64,000 bases of DNA, taken from positions 39,132,120 to 39,196,119 of the forward strand of contig OX424563.1 of NCBI GenBank assembly GCA_949152475.1. The letters are read 5' to 3'. The first letter of the stretch is position 1. Every line of letters starts with the position of its first letter. The notes beneath the pieces are model-generated. The model had not been told where the DNA came from. It ran no database searches and saw only the letters and a list, made by a program, of their open reading frames with translations. The position numbers and the translations under genes were made by a program. This document shows positions 42,101-57,673 of this stretch, in pieces. This DNA comes from Terebella lapidaria (lineage: Eukaryota; Annelida; Polychaeta; Terebellida; Terebellidae).

Positions 42101-44711
42101 TGGACATGCTATGCTCCACCGTACGATGGACATTTGACGCTCCACCGTACGATGGACATGAGACGCTCCACCGTACGATCGACATGCGATGCTTCACAGT
42201 ACGATTGACATGTGATGCTCCACTGTACGATGGACATCTAACGCTCCACCATACGATGGACATGAGATGCTCCACCTTACGATGGACATGTGACGCTCCA
42301 CCGAATGATGGACATGCGAGGTTCCACCGTAAGATGGACATGTGACGCTCCATCGTACGATAGACATGCGATGCTCCACCGTACGATGGACATGTGATGC
42401 TCCACTGTACAATGGACATGTGACGCTCCACCGTATGATGGACATGCAAGGCTCCACTGTACCATGGACATGTGACACTCCACCGTACGATGGACATGCG
42501 ACGCTCTACCGTAGGATGGACTAGCGAAGCTCCACCGTAAGATGGACATGTGACGCTCCACCGTACGATGGACATCTGACGCTCCACCGTACGATGGACA
42601 TGCTATGCTCCAGCGTACGATAGACATGTGACGCTCCACCGTACGATGGACATGGGACGCTACACCATATAATGGACATGTGACGCTCCACCGTACGATG
42701 GACATGAGACGCTCCACCGTATATGGACATGTGACGCTCCACCGTACGATGGACATGTGACGCTCCACTGTATGATGGACATGCAAAGCTCCACTGCACG
42801 ATGGACATGTGACGCTCCACCGTACGATGGACATACGAGGCTCCACCGTAAGATGGACATGTGACGCTCCACTGTACAATGGACATGTGACGCTCCACCG
42901 TATGATGGACATGCAAGGCTCCACTGTACAATGGACATGGGACGCTCCACCGAATGATGGACATGCGAGGCTCCACCATAAGATGGACATGTGACGCTCC
43001 ACTGTACGATGGACATGCGACGCTCCACCGTACGATGGACATGTGACGCTCCACCGAAGGATGGACATGTGATGCTCCACCGAAGGATGGACATGCGAGG
43101 CTCCACTGTAAGATGGACATGTTATGCTCCACCGTACGATGGACATGCGACGCTCCATCGTACGATGGACATGGGATGCTCCACCGTATGATGGACATGT
43201 GACACTCCACTGTATGATGGATATGCGATGCTCCACTGTACGATGGACATGTGATGTTCCACCGTACGATGGACATCTGACGCTCCACCGTAGGATGGAC
43301 ATGTGACGCTCCACCATACGATGGACATGTGATGCTCCACCGTACGATGGACATGGGATGCTCCATCGTACGATGGACATGTGATGCTCCACCATACGAT
43401 GGACATGCTATGCTCTACCATACGATGGACATGTGACGCTCCACCATACGATGGACATGAGACGCTCCACCGTACGATCGACATGCGATGTTTCACAGTA
43501 CGATTGACATGTGATGCTCCACTGTACGATGGACATCTAACGCTCCACCATACGATGGACATGAGATGCTCCACCGTACGATGGACATGTGACGCTCCAC
43601 CGAATGATGGACATGCGAGGTTCCACCGTAAGATGGACATGTGACGCTCCACCGTACGATAGACATGCGATGCTCCACCGTACGATGGACATGTGACGCT
43701 CCACTGTACAATGGACATGTGACGCTCCACCGTATGATGGACATGCAAGGCTCCACTGTACAATGGACATGTGACACTCCACCGTACGATGGACATGCGA
43801 CGCTCTACCGTAGGATGGACTAGCGAAGCTCCACCGTACGATGGACATGTGACGCTCCACTGTACAATGGACATGTGACGCTCCACCGTATGATGGACAT
43901 GCAAGGCTCCACTGTACAATGGACATGTGACACTCCACCGTACGATGGACATGCGACGCTCTACCGTAGGATGGACTAGCGAAGCTCCACCGTAAGATGG
44001 ACATCTGACGCTCCACCGTACGATGGACATGTGATGCTCCACTGTACGATGGACATGTGACGCTCCACCGTACGATGGACATGGGACGCTCCAATGTACG
44101 ATGGACATGCGACGCTCCACTGTACGATGGACATGCGATGCTCCACTGTACGACGGACATGTGACGCTCCACCTTACGATGGACATCTGACGCTCCACTG
44201 TACGATCGGCATGTGATGCTCCACTGTACAATGCACATGTGACGCTCCACCGTATGATGGACATGCAAGGCTCCACTGTACAATGGACATGTGACACTCC
44301 ACCGTACGATGGACATGCGACGCTCTACCGTAGGATGGACTAGCGAAGCTCCACCGTAAGATGGACATGTGACGCTCCACAGTACGATGGACATCTGACG
44401 CTCCACCGTACGATGGACATGTGATGCTCCAATGTACGATGGACATGCGACGCTCCACTGTACGATGGACATGCGATGCTCCACTGTACGACGGACATGT
44501 GACGCTCCACTGTATGATGGACATGCGAGGTTCCACCGTACGATGGACATGGGATGCTCCATCGTACGATGGACATGTGACGCTCCACCGTACGATCGAC
44601 ATGCGATGCTCCACCGTACGATGGACATGTGATGCTCCATCGTACGATGGACATCTGACGCTCCACCGTACGATGGACATGCTATGCTCCACCGTACGAT
44701 GGACATGTGAC
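36161..44711 (+). repeat. 8,551-bp tandem duplication, copy B
   Basis: This is the second copy of 27,610-36,160. Both copies include a shortened form of the common 560-bp block (35,789 onward and 44,340 onward) that lacks three monomers, 78 bp. This shows that the shortening came before the duplication. The lack of visible divergence means either a very recent unequal exchange or an assembly error that doubled the segment. Confidence 0.9.
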
Positions 44712-47700
44712 GCTCCACCGTACGATGGACATGGGACGCTCCACCGTACAATGGACATGTGACGCTCCATCGTACGATGGACATGTGACGCTATACTGAA
44801 TGATGGACATGCGAGGCTCCACCGTAAGATGGACATGTGACGCTCCACCGTATGATGGACATGCGACGCTCAATCGTACGATGGACATGGGATGCTCCAC
44901 CGTATGATGGACATGTGACGCTCCACCGTACGATGGACATGTGACGCTCCAATGTATGATGGACATGTGACGCTCCACCGTACGATGGACATGTGACGCT
45001 CCACTGTATGATGGAAATGCAAAGCTCCACTGTACGATGGACATGTGACGCTCCACCGTACGATGGACATACGAGGCTCCATCGTAAGATGGACATGTGA
45101 CGCTCCACTGTACAATGGACATGTGACGCTCCACCATATGATGGACATGCAAGGCTCCACTGTACAATGGACATGTGACACTCCACCGTACGATGGACAT
45201 GCGACGCTCTACCGTAGGATGGACTGGCGAAGCTCCACCGTAAGATGGACATGTGACGCTCCACAGTACGATGGACATCTGACGCTCCACCGTACGATGG
45301 ACATGCTATGCTCCAGCGTACGATAAACACGTGACACTCTACCGTACGATGGACATGGTACGCTCCACCGTATAATGGACATGTGACGCTCCACCGTACG
45401 ATGGACATGAGACGCTCCACTGTACGATGGACATGTGACGCTCCACCGTACGATGGACATACGAGGCTCCACCGTAAGATGGACATGTGACGCTCCACCG
45501 TACGATAGACATGCGATGCTCCACCGTACGATGGACATGTGATGCTCCACTGTACAATGGACATGTGACGCTCCACCGTATGATGGACATGCAAGGCTCC
45601 ACTGTACAATGGACATGTGACACTCCACCGTACGATGGACATGCGACGCTCTACCGTAGGATGGACTAGCGTAGCTCCACCGTAAGATGGACATGTGACG
45701 CTCCACAGTATGATGGACATCTGACGCTCCACCGTACGATGGACATGTGATGCTCCACTGTACGATGGACATGTGACGCTCCACCGTACGATGGACATGG
45801 GATGCTCCAATGTACGATGGACATGCGACGCTCCACTGTACGATGGACATGCGATGCTCCACTGTACGACGGACATGTGACGCTCCACTGTAGGATGGAC
45901 ATGCGAGGTTCCACCGTACGATGGACATGGGATGCTCCATCGTACGATGGACATGTGACGCTCCACCGTACGATGGACATGTGACGCTATACTGAATGAT
46001 GGACATGCGAGGCTCCACCGTAAGATGGACATGTGACGCTCCACCGTATGATGGACATGCGACGCTCAATCGTACGATGGACATGGGATGCTCCACCGTA
46101 TGATGGACATGTGACGCTCCACCGTACGATGGACATGTGACGCTCCACTGTATGATGGACATGTGACGCTCCACCGTACGATGGACATGTGACGCTCCAC
46201 CGAAGGATGGACATGTGATGCTCCACCGAAGGATGGACATGCGAGGCTCCACTGTAAGATGGACATGTTATGCTCCACCGTACGATGGACATGCGACGCT
46301 CCATCGTACGATGGACATGGGATGCTCCACCGTATGATGGACATGTGACACTCCACTGTATGATGGATATGCGATGCTCCACTGTACGATGGACATGTGA
46401 TGTTCCACCGTACGATGGACATCTGACGCTCCACCGTAGGATGGACATGTGACGCTCCACCGTACGATGGACATGTGATGCTCCACCGTACGATGGACAT
46501 GGGATGCTCCATCGTACGATGGACATGTGATGCTCCACCATACGATGGACATGCTATGCTCTACCATACGATGGACATGTGATGCTCCACCGTACGATGG
46601 ACATGAGACGCTCCACCGTACGATCGACATGCGATGTTTCACAGTACGATTGACATGTGATGCTCCACTGTACGATGGACATCTAACGCTCCACCATACG
46701 ATGGACATGAGATGCTCCACCGTACGATGGACATGTGACGCTCCACCGAATGATGGACATGCGAGGTTCCACCGTAAGATGGACATGTGACGCTCCACCG
46801 TACGATAGACATGCGATGCTCCACCGTACGATGGACATGTGACGCTCCACTGTACAATGGACATGTGACGCTCCACCGTATGATGGACATGCAAGGCTCC
46901 ACTGTACAATGGACATGTGACACTCCACCGTACGATGGACATGCGACGCTCTACCGTAGGATGGACTAGCGAAGCTCCACCGTACGATGGACATGTGACG
47001 CTCCACCGTATGATGGACATGCAAGGCTCCACTGTACAATGGACATGTGACACTCCACCGTACGATGGACATGCGACGCTCTACCGTAGGATGGACTAGC
47101 GAAGCTCCACCGTAAGATGGACATCTGACGCTCCACCGTACGATGGACATGTGATGCTCCACTGTACGATGGACATGTGACGCTCCACCGTACGATGGAC
47201 ATGGGACGCTCCAATGTACGATGGACATGCGACGCTCCACTGTACGATGGACATGCGATGCTCCACTGTACGACGGACATGTGACGCTCCACCTTACGAT
47301 GGACATCTGACGCTCCACTGTACGATCGGCATGTGATGCTCCACTGTACAATGCACATGTGACGCTCCACCGTATGATGGACATGCAAGGCTCCACTGTA
47401 CAATGGACATGTGACACTCCACCGTAGGATGGACATGCGACGCTCTACCGTAGGATGGACTAGCGAAGCTCCACCGTAAGATGGACATGTGACGCTCCAC
47501 AGTACGATGGACATCTGACGCTCCACCGTACGATGGACATGTGATGCTCCACTGTACGATGGACATGTGACGCTCCACCGTACGATGGACATGGGACGCT
47601 CCAATGTACGATGGACATGCGACGCTCCACTGTACGATGGACATGCGATGCTCCACTGTACGACGGACATGTGACGCTCCACTGTATGATGGACATGCGA

Positions 47701-50700
47701 GGTTCCACCGTACGATGGACATGGGATGCTCCATCGTACGATGGACATGTGACGCTCCACCGTACGATCGACATGCGATGCTCCACCGTACGATGGACAT
47801 GTGATGCTCCATCGTACGATGGACATCTGACGCTCCACCGTACGATGGACATGCTATGCTCCACCGTACGATGGACATGTGACGCTCCACCGTACGATGG
47901 ACATGGGACGCTCCACCGTACAATGGACATGTGACGCTCCATCGTACGATGGACATGTGACGCTATACTGAATGATGGACATGCGAGGCTCCACCGTAAG
48001 ATGGACATGTGACGCTCCACCGTATGATGGACATGCGACGCTCAATCGTACGATGGACATGGGATGCTCCACCGTATGATGGACATGTGACGCTCCACCG
48101 TACGATGGACATGTGACGCTCCAATGTATGATGGACATGTGACGCTCCACCGTACGATGGACATGTGACGCTCCACTGTATGATGGAAATGCAAAGCTCC
48201 ACTGTACGATGGACATGTGACGCTCCACCGTACGATGGACATACGAGGCTCCATCGTAAGATGGACATGTGACGCTCCACTGTACAATGGACATGTGACG
48301 CTCCACCGTATGATGGACATGCGAGGCTCCACTGTAAGATGGACATGTTATGCTCCACCGTACGATGGACATGCGACGCTCCATCGTACGATGGACATGG
48401 GATGCTCCACCGTATGATGGACATGTGACACTCCACTGTATGATGGATATGCGATGCTCCACTGTACGATGGACATGTGATGTTCCACCGTACGATGGAC
48501 ATCTGACGCTCCACCGTAGGATGGACATGTGACGCTCCACCGTACGATGGACATGTGATGCTCCACCGTACGATGGACATGGGATGCTCCATCGTATGAT
48601 GGACATGTGATGCTCCACCATACGATGGACATGCTATGCTCTACCATACGATGGACATGTGACGCTCCACCATACGATGGACATGAGACGCTCCACCGTA
48701 CGATCGACATGCGATGTTTCACAGTACGATTGACATGTGATGCTCCACTGTACGATGGACATCTAACGCTCCACCATACGATGGACATGAGATGCTCCAC
48801 CGTACGATGGACATGTGACGCTCCACCGAATGATGGACATGCGAGGTTCCACCGTAAGATGGACATGTGACGCTCCACCGTACGATAGACATGCGATGCT
48901 CCACCGTACGATGGACATGTGACGCTCCACTGTACAATGGACATGTGACGCTCCACCGTATGATGGACATGCAAGGCTCCACTGTACAATGGACATGTGA
49001 CACTCCACCGTACGATGGACATGCGACGCTCTACCGTAGGATGGACTAGCGAAGCTCCACCGTAAGATGGACATCTGACGCTCCACCGTACGATGGACAT
49101 GTGATGCTCCACTGTACGATGGACATGTGACGCTCCACCGTACGATGGACATGGGACGCTCCAATGTACGATGGACATGCGACGCTCCACTGTACGATGG
49201 ACATGCGATGCTCCACTGTACGACGGACATGTGACGCTCCACCTTACGATGGACATCTGACGCTCCACTGTACGATCGGCATGTGATGCTCCACTGTACA
49301 ATGCACATGTGACGCTCCACCGTATGATGGACATGCAAGGCTCCACTGTACAATGGACATGTGACACTCCACCGTACGATGGACATGCGACGCTCTACCG
49401 TAGGATGGACTAGCGAAGCTCCACCGTAAGATGGACATGTGACGCTCCACAGTACGATGGACATCTGACGCTCCACCGTACGATGGACATGTGATGCTCC
49501 ACTGTACGATGGACATGTGACGCTCCACCGTACGATGGACATGGGACGCTCCAATGTACGATGGACATGCGACGCTCCACTGTACGATGGACATGCGATG
49601 CTCCACTGTACGACGGACATGTGACGCTCCACTGTATGATGGACATGCGAGGTTCCACCGTACGATGGACATGGGATGCTCCATCGTACGATGGACATGT
49701 GACGCTCCACCGTACGATCGACATGCGATGCTCCACCGTACGATGGACATGTGATGCTCCATCGTACGATGGACATCTGACGCTCCACCGTACGATGGAC
49801 ATGCTATGCTCCACCGTACGATGGACATGTGACGCTCCACCGTACGATGGACATGGGACGCTCCACCGTACAATGGACATGTGACGCTCCATCGTACGAT
49901 GGACATGTGACGCTATACTGAATGATGGACATGCGAGGCTCCACCGTAAGATGGACATGTGACGCTCCACCGTATGATGGACATGCGACGCTCAATCGTA
50001 CGATGGACATGGGATGCTCCACCGTATGATGGACATGTGACGCTCCACCGTACGATGGACATGTGACGCTCCAATGTATGATGGACATGTGACGCTCCAC
50101 CGTACGATGGACATGTGACGCTCCACTGTATGATGGAAATGCAAAGCTCCACTGTACGATGGACATGTGACGCTCCACCGTACGATGGACATACGAGGCT
50201 CCATCGTAAGATGGACATGTGACGCTCCACTGTACAATGGACATGTGACGCTCCACCATATGATGGACATGCAAGGCTCCACTGTACAATGGACATGTGA
50301 CACTCCACCGTACGATGGACATGCGACGCTCTACCGTAGGATGGACTGGCGAAGCTCCACCGTAAGATGGACATGTGACGCTCCACAGTACGATGGACAT
50401 CTGACGCTCCACCGTACGATGGACATGCTATGCTCCAGCGTACGATAAACACGTGACACTCTACCGTACGATGGACATGGTACGCTCCACCGTATAATGG
50501 ACATGTGACGCTCCACCGTACGATGGACATGAGACGCTCCACTGTACGATGGACATGTGACGCTCCACCGTACGATGGACATACGAGGCTCCACCGTAAG
50601 ATGGACATGTGACGCTCCACCGTACGATAGACATGCGATGCTCCACCGTACGATGGACATGTGATGCTCCACTGTACAATGGACATGTGACGCTCCACTG

Positions 50701-52946
50701 TACGATGGACATGTGACGCTCCACCGTACGATGGACATACGAGGCTCCACCGTAAGATGGACATGTGACGCTCCACCGTACGATAGACATGCGATGCTCC
50801 ACCGTACGATGGACATGTGATGCTCCACTGTACAATGGACATGTGACGCTCCACCGTATGATGGACATGCAAGGCTCCACTGTACAATGGACATGTGACA
50901 CTCCACCGTACGATGGACATGCGACGCTCTACCGTAGGATGGACTAGCGAAGCTCCACCGTAAGATGGACATGTGACGCTCCACAGTATGATGGACATCT
51001 GACGCTCCACCGTACGATGGACATGTGATGCTCCACTGTACGATGGACATGTGACGCTCCACCGTACGATGGACATGGGATGCTCCAATGTACGATGGAC
51101 ATGCGACGCTCCACTGTACGATGGACATGCGATGCTCCACTGTACGACGGACATGTGACGCTCCACTGTAGGATGGACATGCGAGGTTCCACCGTACGAT
51201 GGACATGGGATGCTCCATCGTACGATGGACATGTGACGCTCCACCGTACGATGGACATGTGACGCTATACTGAATGATGGACATGCGAGGCTCCACCGTA
51301 AGATGGACATGTGACGCTCCACCGTATGATGGACATGCGACGCTCAATCGTACGATGGACATGGGATGCTCCACCGTATGATGGACATGTGACGCTCCAC
51401 CGTACGATGGACATGTGACGCTCCACTGTATGATGGACATGTGACGCTCCACCGTACGATGGACATGTGACGCTCCACTGTATGATGGAAATGCAAAGCT
51501 CCACTGTACGATGGACATGTGATGCTCCACCGTACGATGGACATACGAGGCTCCATCGTAAGATGGACATGTGACGCTCCACTGTACAATGGACATGTGA
51601 CGCTCCACCGTATGATGGACATGCAAGGCTCCACTGTACAATGGACATGTGACACTCCACCGTACGATGGACATGCGACGCTCTACCGTAGGATGGACTA
51701 GCGAAGCTCCACCGTAAGATGGACATGTGACGCTCCACAGTACGATGGACATCTGACGCTCCACCGTACGATGGACATGCTATGCTCCAGCGTACGATAG
51801 ACATGTGACGCTCCACCGTACGATGGACATGGGACGCTCCACCGTATAATGGACATGTGACGCTCCACCGTATGATGGACATGAGACGCTCCACCGTATA
51901 TGGACATGTGACGCTCCACCGTACGATGGACATGTGACGCTCCACTGTATGATGGACATGCAAAGCTCCACTGTACGATGGACATGTGACGCTCCACCGT
52001 ACGATGGACATACGAGGCTCCATTGTAAGATGGACATGTGACACTCCCTGTACGATGGACATGCGACGCTCCACTGTACGATGGACATGTTACGCTCCAC
52101 CGTACGATGGACATGCGACGCTCCATCGTACGATGGACATGGGATGCTCCACCGTATGATGGACATGTGACACTCCGCTGTACGATGGACATGCGACGCT
52201 CCACTGTACGATGGACATGTTACGCTCCACCGTACGATGGACATGCGACGCTCCATCGTACGATGGACATGGGATGCTCCACCGTATGATGGACATGTGA
52301 CACTCCACTGTACGATGGATATGCGATGCTCCACCGTACGATGGACATGTGATGTTCCACCGTACGATGGACATCTGACGCTCCACCGTAGGATGGACAT
52401 GTGACGCTCCACCGTACGATGGACATGTGATGCTCCACCGTACGATGGACATGGGATGCTCCATCGTACGATGGACAGGTGATGCTCCACCATACGATGG
52501 ACATGCTATGCTCCACCGTACGATGGACATTTGACGCTCCACCGTACGATGGACATGAGACGCTCCACCGTACGATCGACATGCGATGCTTCACAGTACG
52601 ATTGACATGTGATGCTCCACTGTACGATGGACATCTAACGCTCCACCATACGATGGACATGAGATGCTCCACCGTACGATGGACATGTGACGCTCCACCG
52701 AATGATGGACATGCGAGGTTCCACCGTAAGATGGACATGTGACGCTCCATCGTACGATAGACATGCGATGCTCCACCGTACGATGGACATGTGATGCTCC
52801 ACTGTACAATGGACATGTGACGCTCCACCGTATGATGGACATGCAAGGCTCCACTGTACCATGGACATGTGACACTCCACCGTACGATGGACATGCGACG
52901 CTCTACCGTAGGATGGACTAGCGAAGCTCCACCGTAAGATGGACAT
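44712..52946 (+). repeat. Third, diverged relative of 25.3-34 kb
   Basis: Collinear with copy A and its left flank: offset 19,364 bp to about 49,060, then 18,792 bp to about 50,690, then 18,948 bp to about 52,946. The first step is a run of 22 monomers (572 bp, around 29,697-30,268 in copy A) that is absent here; the second is a 156-bp local duplication. Scattered single substitutions, such as a CCGTAGGATGG monomer near 47,423, separate it from copies A and B. It is therefore older than the A/B split. Confidence 0.85.
50537..50848 (+). repeat. 156-bp (six-monomer) tandem duplication
   Basis: Two identical-looking six-monomer runs, 50,537-50,692 and 50,693-50,848, each begin CTCCACTGTACGATGG and contain the CATACGAGG and CGATAGACATGCG variants. 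The matching places in copies A and B, and in the 25.4-kb and 44.8-kb segments, have a single run. This is therefore a private event in the third copy. Confidence 0.88.
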
Positions 52947-53299
52947 CTGACGCTCCACCGTACGATGGACATGTGATGCTCCACTGTACGATGGACATGT
53001 GACGCTCCACCGTACGATGGACATGGGACGCTCCAATGTACGATGGACATGCGACGCTCCACTGTACGATGGACATGCGATGCTCCACTGTACGACGGAC
53101 ATGTGACGCTCCACCTTACGATGGACATCTGACGCTCCACTGTACGATCGGCATGTGATGCTCCACTGTACAATGCACATGTGACGCTCCACCGTATGAT
53201 GGACATGCAAGGCTCCACTGTACAATGGACATGTGACACTCCACCGTACGATGGACATGCGACGCTCTACCGTAGGATGGACTAGCGAAGCTCCACCGT

Positions 53300-56200
53300 A
53301 AGATGGACATGTGACGCTCCACAGTACGATGGACATCTGACGCTCCACCGTACGATGGACATGTGATGCTCCACTGTACGATGGACATGTGACGCTCCAC
53401 CGTACGATGGACATGGGACGCTCCAATGTACGATGGACATGCGACGCACCACTGTACGATGGACATGCGATGCTCCACTGTACGACGGACATGTGACGCT
53501 CCACTGTATGATGGACATGCGAGGTTCCACCGTACGATGGACATGGGATGCTCCATCGTACGATGGACATGTGACGCTCCACCGTACGATCGACATGCGA
53601 TGCTCCACCGTACGATGGACATGTGATGCTCCATCGTACGATGGACATCTGACGCTCCACCGTACGATGGACATGCTATGCTCCACCGTACGATGGACAT
53701 GTGACGCTCCACCGTACGATGGACATGGGACGCTCCACCGTACAATGGACATGTGACGCTCCATCGTACGATGGACATGTGACGCTATACTGAATGATGG
53801 ACATGCGAGGCTCCACCGTAAGATGGACATGTGACGCTCCACCGTATGATGGACATGCGACGCTCAATCGTACGATGGACATGGGATGCTCCACCGTATG
53901 ATGGACATGTGACGCTCCACCGTACGATGGACATGTGACGCTCCAATGTATGATGGACATGTGACGCTCCACCGTACGATGGACATGTGACGCTCCACTG
54001 TATGATGGAAATGCAAAGCTCCACTGTACGATGGACATGTGACGCTCCACCGTACGATGGACATACGAGGCTCCATCGTAAGATGGACATGTGACGCTCC
54101 ACTGTACAATGGACATGTGACGCTCCACCGTATGATGGACATGCAAGGCTCCACTGTACAATGGACATGTGACACTCCACCGTACGATGGACATGCGACG
54201 CTCTACCGTAGGATGGACTAGCGAAGCTCCACCGTAAGATGGACATGTGACGCTCCACAGTACGATGGACATCTGACGCTCCACCGTACGATGGACATGC
54301 TATGCTCCAGCGTACGATAGACATGTGACGCTCCACCGTACGATGGACATGGGACGCTCCACCGTATAATGGACATGTGACGCTCCACCGTACGATGGAC
54401 ATGAGACGCTCCACCGTATATGGACATGTGACGCTCCACCGTACGATGGACATGTGACGCTCCACTGTATGATGGACATGCAAAGCTCCACTGTACGATG
54501 GACATGTGACGCTCCACCGTACGATGGACATACGAGGCTCCACCGTAAGATGGACATGTGACGCTCCACCGTACGATAGACATGCGATGCTCCACCGTAC
54601 GATGGACATGTGATGCTCCACTGTACAATGGACATGTGACGCTCCACCGTATGATGGACATGCAAGGCTCCACTGTACAATGGACATGTGACACTCCACC
54701 GTACGATGGACATGCGACGCTCTACCGTAGGATGGACTAGCGAAGCTCCACCGTAAGATGGACATGTGACGCTCCACCGTACGATGGACATCTGACGCTC
54801 CACCGTACGATGGACATGCTATGCTCCAGCGTACGATAGACATGTGACGCTCCACCGTACGATGGACATGGGACGCTCCACCGTATAATGGACATGTGAC
54901 GCTCCACCGTACGATGGACATGAGACGCTCCACCGTATATGGACATGTGACGCTCCACCGTACGATGGACATGTGACGCTCCACTGTATGATGGACATGC
55001 AAAGCTCCACTGTACGATGGACATGTGACGCTCCACCGTACGATGGACATACGAGGCTCCACCGTAAGATGGACATGTGACGCTCCACTGTACAATGGAC
55101 ATGTGACGCTCCACCGTATGATGGACATGCAAGGCTCCACTGTACAATGGACATGGGACGCTCCACCGAATGATGGACATGCGAGGCTCCACCATAAGAT
55201 GGACATGTGACGCTCCACCGTACGATGGACATGCGACGCTCCACCGTACGATGGACATGTGACGCTCCACCGAAGGATGGACATGTGATGCTCCACCGAA
55301 GGATGGACATGCGAGGCTCCACTGTAAGATGGACATGTTATGCTCCACCGTACGATGGACATGCGACGCTCCATCGTACGATGGACATGGGATGCTCCAC
55401 CGTATGATGGACATGTGACACTCCACTGTACGATGGATATGCGATGCTCCACCGTACGATGGACATGTGATGTTCCACCGTACGATGGACATCTGACGCT
55501 CCACCGTAGGATGGACATGTGACGCTCCACCATACGATGGACATGTGATGCTCCACCGTACGATGGACATGGGATGCTCCATCGTACGATGGACATGTGA
55601 TGCTCCACCATACGATGGACATGCTATGCTCTACCATACGATGGACATGTGACGCTCCACCGTACGATGGACATGAGACGCTCCACCGTACGATCGACAT
55701 GCGATGTTTCACAGTACGATTGACATGTGATGCTCCACTGTACGATGGACATCTAACGCTCCACCATACGATGGACATGAGATGCTCCACCGTACGATGG
55801 ACATGTGACGCTCCACCGAATGGTGGACATGCGAGGTTCCACCGTAAGATGGACATGTGACGCTCCACCGTACGATAGACATGCGAGGCTCCACCGTACG
55901 ATGGACATGTGACGCTCCACTGTACAATGGACATGTGACGCTCCACCGTATGATGGACATGCAAGGCTCCACTGTACAATGGACATGTGACACTCCACCG
56001 TACGATGGACATGCGACGCTCTACCGTAGGATGGACTAGCGAAGCTCCACCGTACGATGGACATGTGACGCTCCACTGTACAATGGACATGTGACGCTCC
56101 ACCGTATGATGGACATGCAAGGCTCCACTGTACAATGGACATGTGACACTCCACCGTACGATGGACATGCGACGCTCTACCGTAGGATGGACTAGCGAAG

Positions 56201-57150
56201 CTCCACCGTAAGATGGACATCTGACGCTCCACCGTACGATGGACATGTGATGCTCCACTGTACGATGGACATGTGACGCTCCACCGTACGATGGACATGG
56301 GACGCTCCAATGTACGATGGACATGCGACGCTCCACTGTACGATGGACATGCGATGCTCCACTGTACGACGGACATGTGACGCTCCACCTTACGATGGAC
56401 ATCTGACGCTCCACTGTACGATCGGCATGTGATGCTCCACTGTACAATGCACATGTGACGCTCCACCGTATGATGGACATGCAAGGCTCCACTGTACAAT
56501 GGACATGTGACACTCCACCGTACGATGGACATGCGACGCTCTACCGTAGGATGGACTAGCGAAGCTCCACCGTAAGATGGACATGTGACGCTCCACAGTA
56601 CGATGGACATCTGACGCTCCACCGTACGATGGACATGTGATGCTCCACTGTACGATGGACATGTGACGCTCCACCGTACGATGGACATGGGACGCTCCAA
56701 TGTACGATGGACATGCGACGCTCCACTGTACGATGGACATGCGATGCTCCACTGTACGACGGACATGTGACGCTCCACTGTATGATGGACATGCGAGGTT
56801 CCACCGTACGATGGACATGGGATGCTCCATCGTACGATGGACATGTGACGCTCCACCGTACGATCGACATGCGATGCTCCACCGTACGATGGACATGTGA
56901 TGCTCCATCGTACGATGGACATCTGACGCTCCACCGTATGATGGACATGCTATGCTCCACCGTACGATGGACATGTGACGCTCCACCGTACGATGGACAT
57001 GGGACGCTCCACCGTACAATGGACATGTGACGCTCCATCGTACGATGGACATGTGACGCTATACTGAATGATGGACATGCGAGGCTCCACCGTAAGATGG
57101 ACATGTGACGCTCCACCGTATGATGGACATGCGACGCTCAATCGTACGAT
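53300..57150 (+). repeat. Block collinear with 13.0-17.0 kb
   Basis: Variant order matches 13.0-14.5 kb at an offset of 40,311 bp and 14.66-17.0 kb at 40,155 bp. The 156-bp step is a six-monomer run, beginning GGACCTGCTATGCTCC at about 14,502, that is absent here near 54,805. Two rare substitutions are private to this copy: GACGCACC near 53,444 and AATGGTGGAC near 55,819. Confidence 0.8.
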
Positions 57151-57673
57151 GGACATGTGATGCTCCACCGTATGATGGACATGTGACGCTCCAATGTATG
57201 ATGGACATGTGACGCTCCACCGTACGATGGACATGTGACGCTCCACTGTATGATGGACATGCAAAGCTCCACTGTACGATGGACATGTGACGCTCCACCG
57301 TACGATGGACATACGACGCTCCACCGTAAGATGGACATGTGACGCTCCACCGTACGATAGACATGCGATGCTCCACCGTACGATGGACATGTGATGCTCC
57401 ACTGTACAATGGACATGTGACGCTCCACCGTATGATGGACATGCAAGGCTCCACTGTACAATGGACATGTGACACTCCACCGTACGATGGACATGCGACG
57501 CTCTACCGTAGGATGGACTAGCGAAGCTCCACCGTAAGATGGACATGTGACGCTCCACCGTACGATGGACATCTGACGCTCCACCGTACGATGGACCTGC
57601 TATGCTCCAGCGTACGATAGACATGTGACGCTCCACCGTACGATGGACATGCGACGCTCTACCGTAGGATGGA

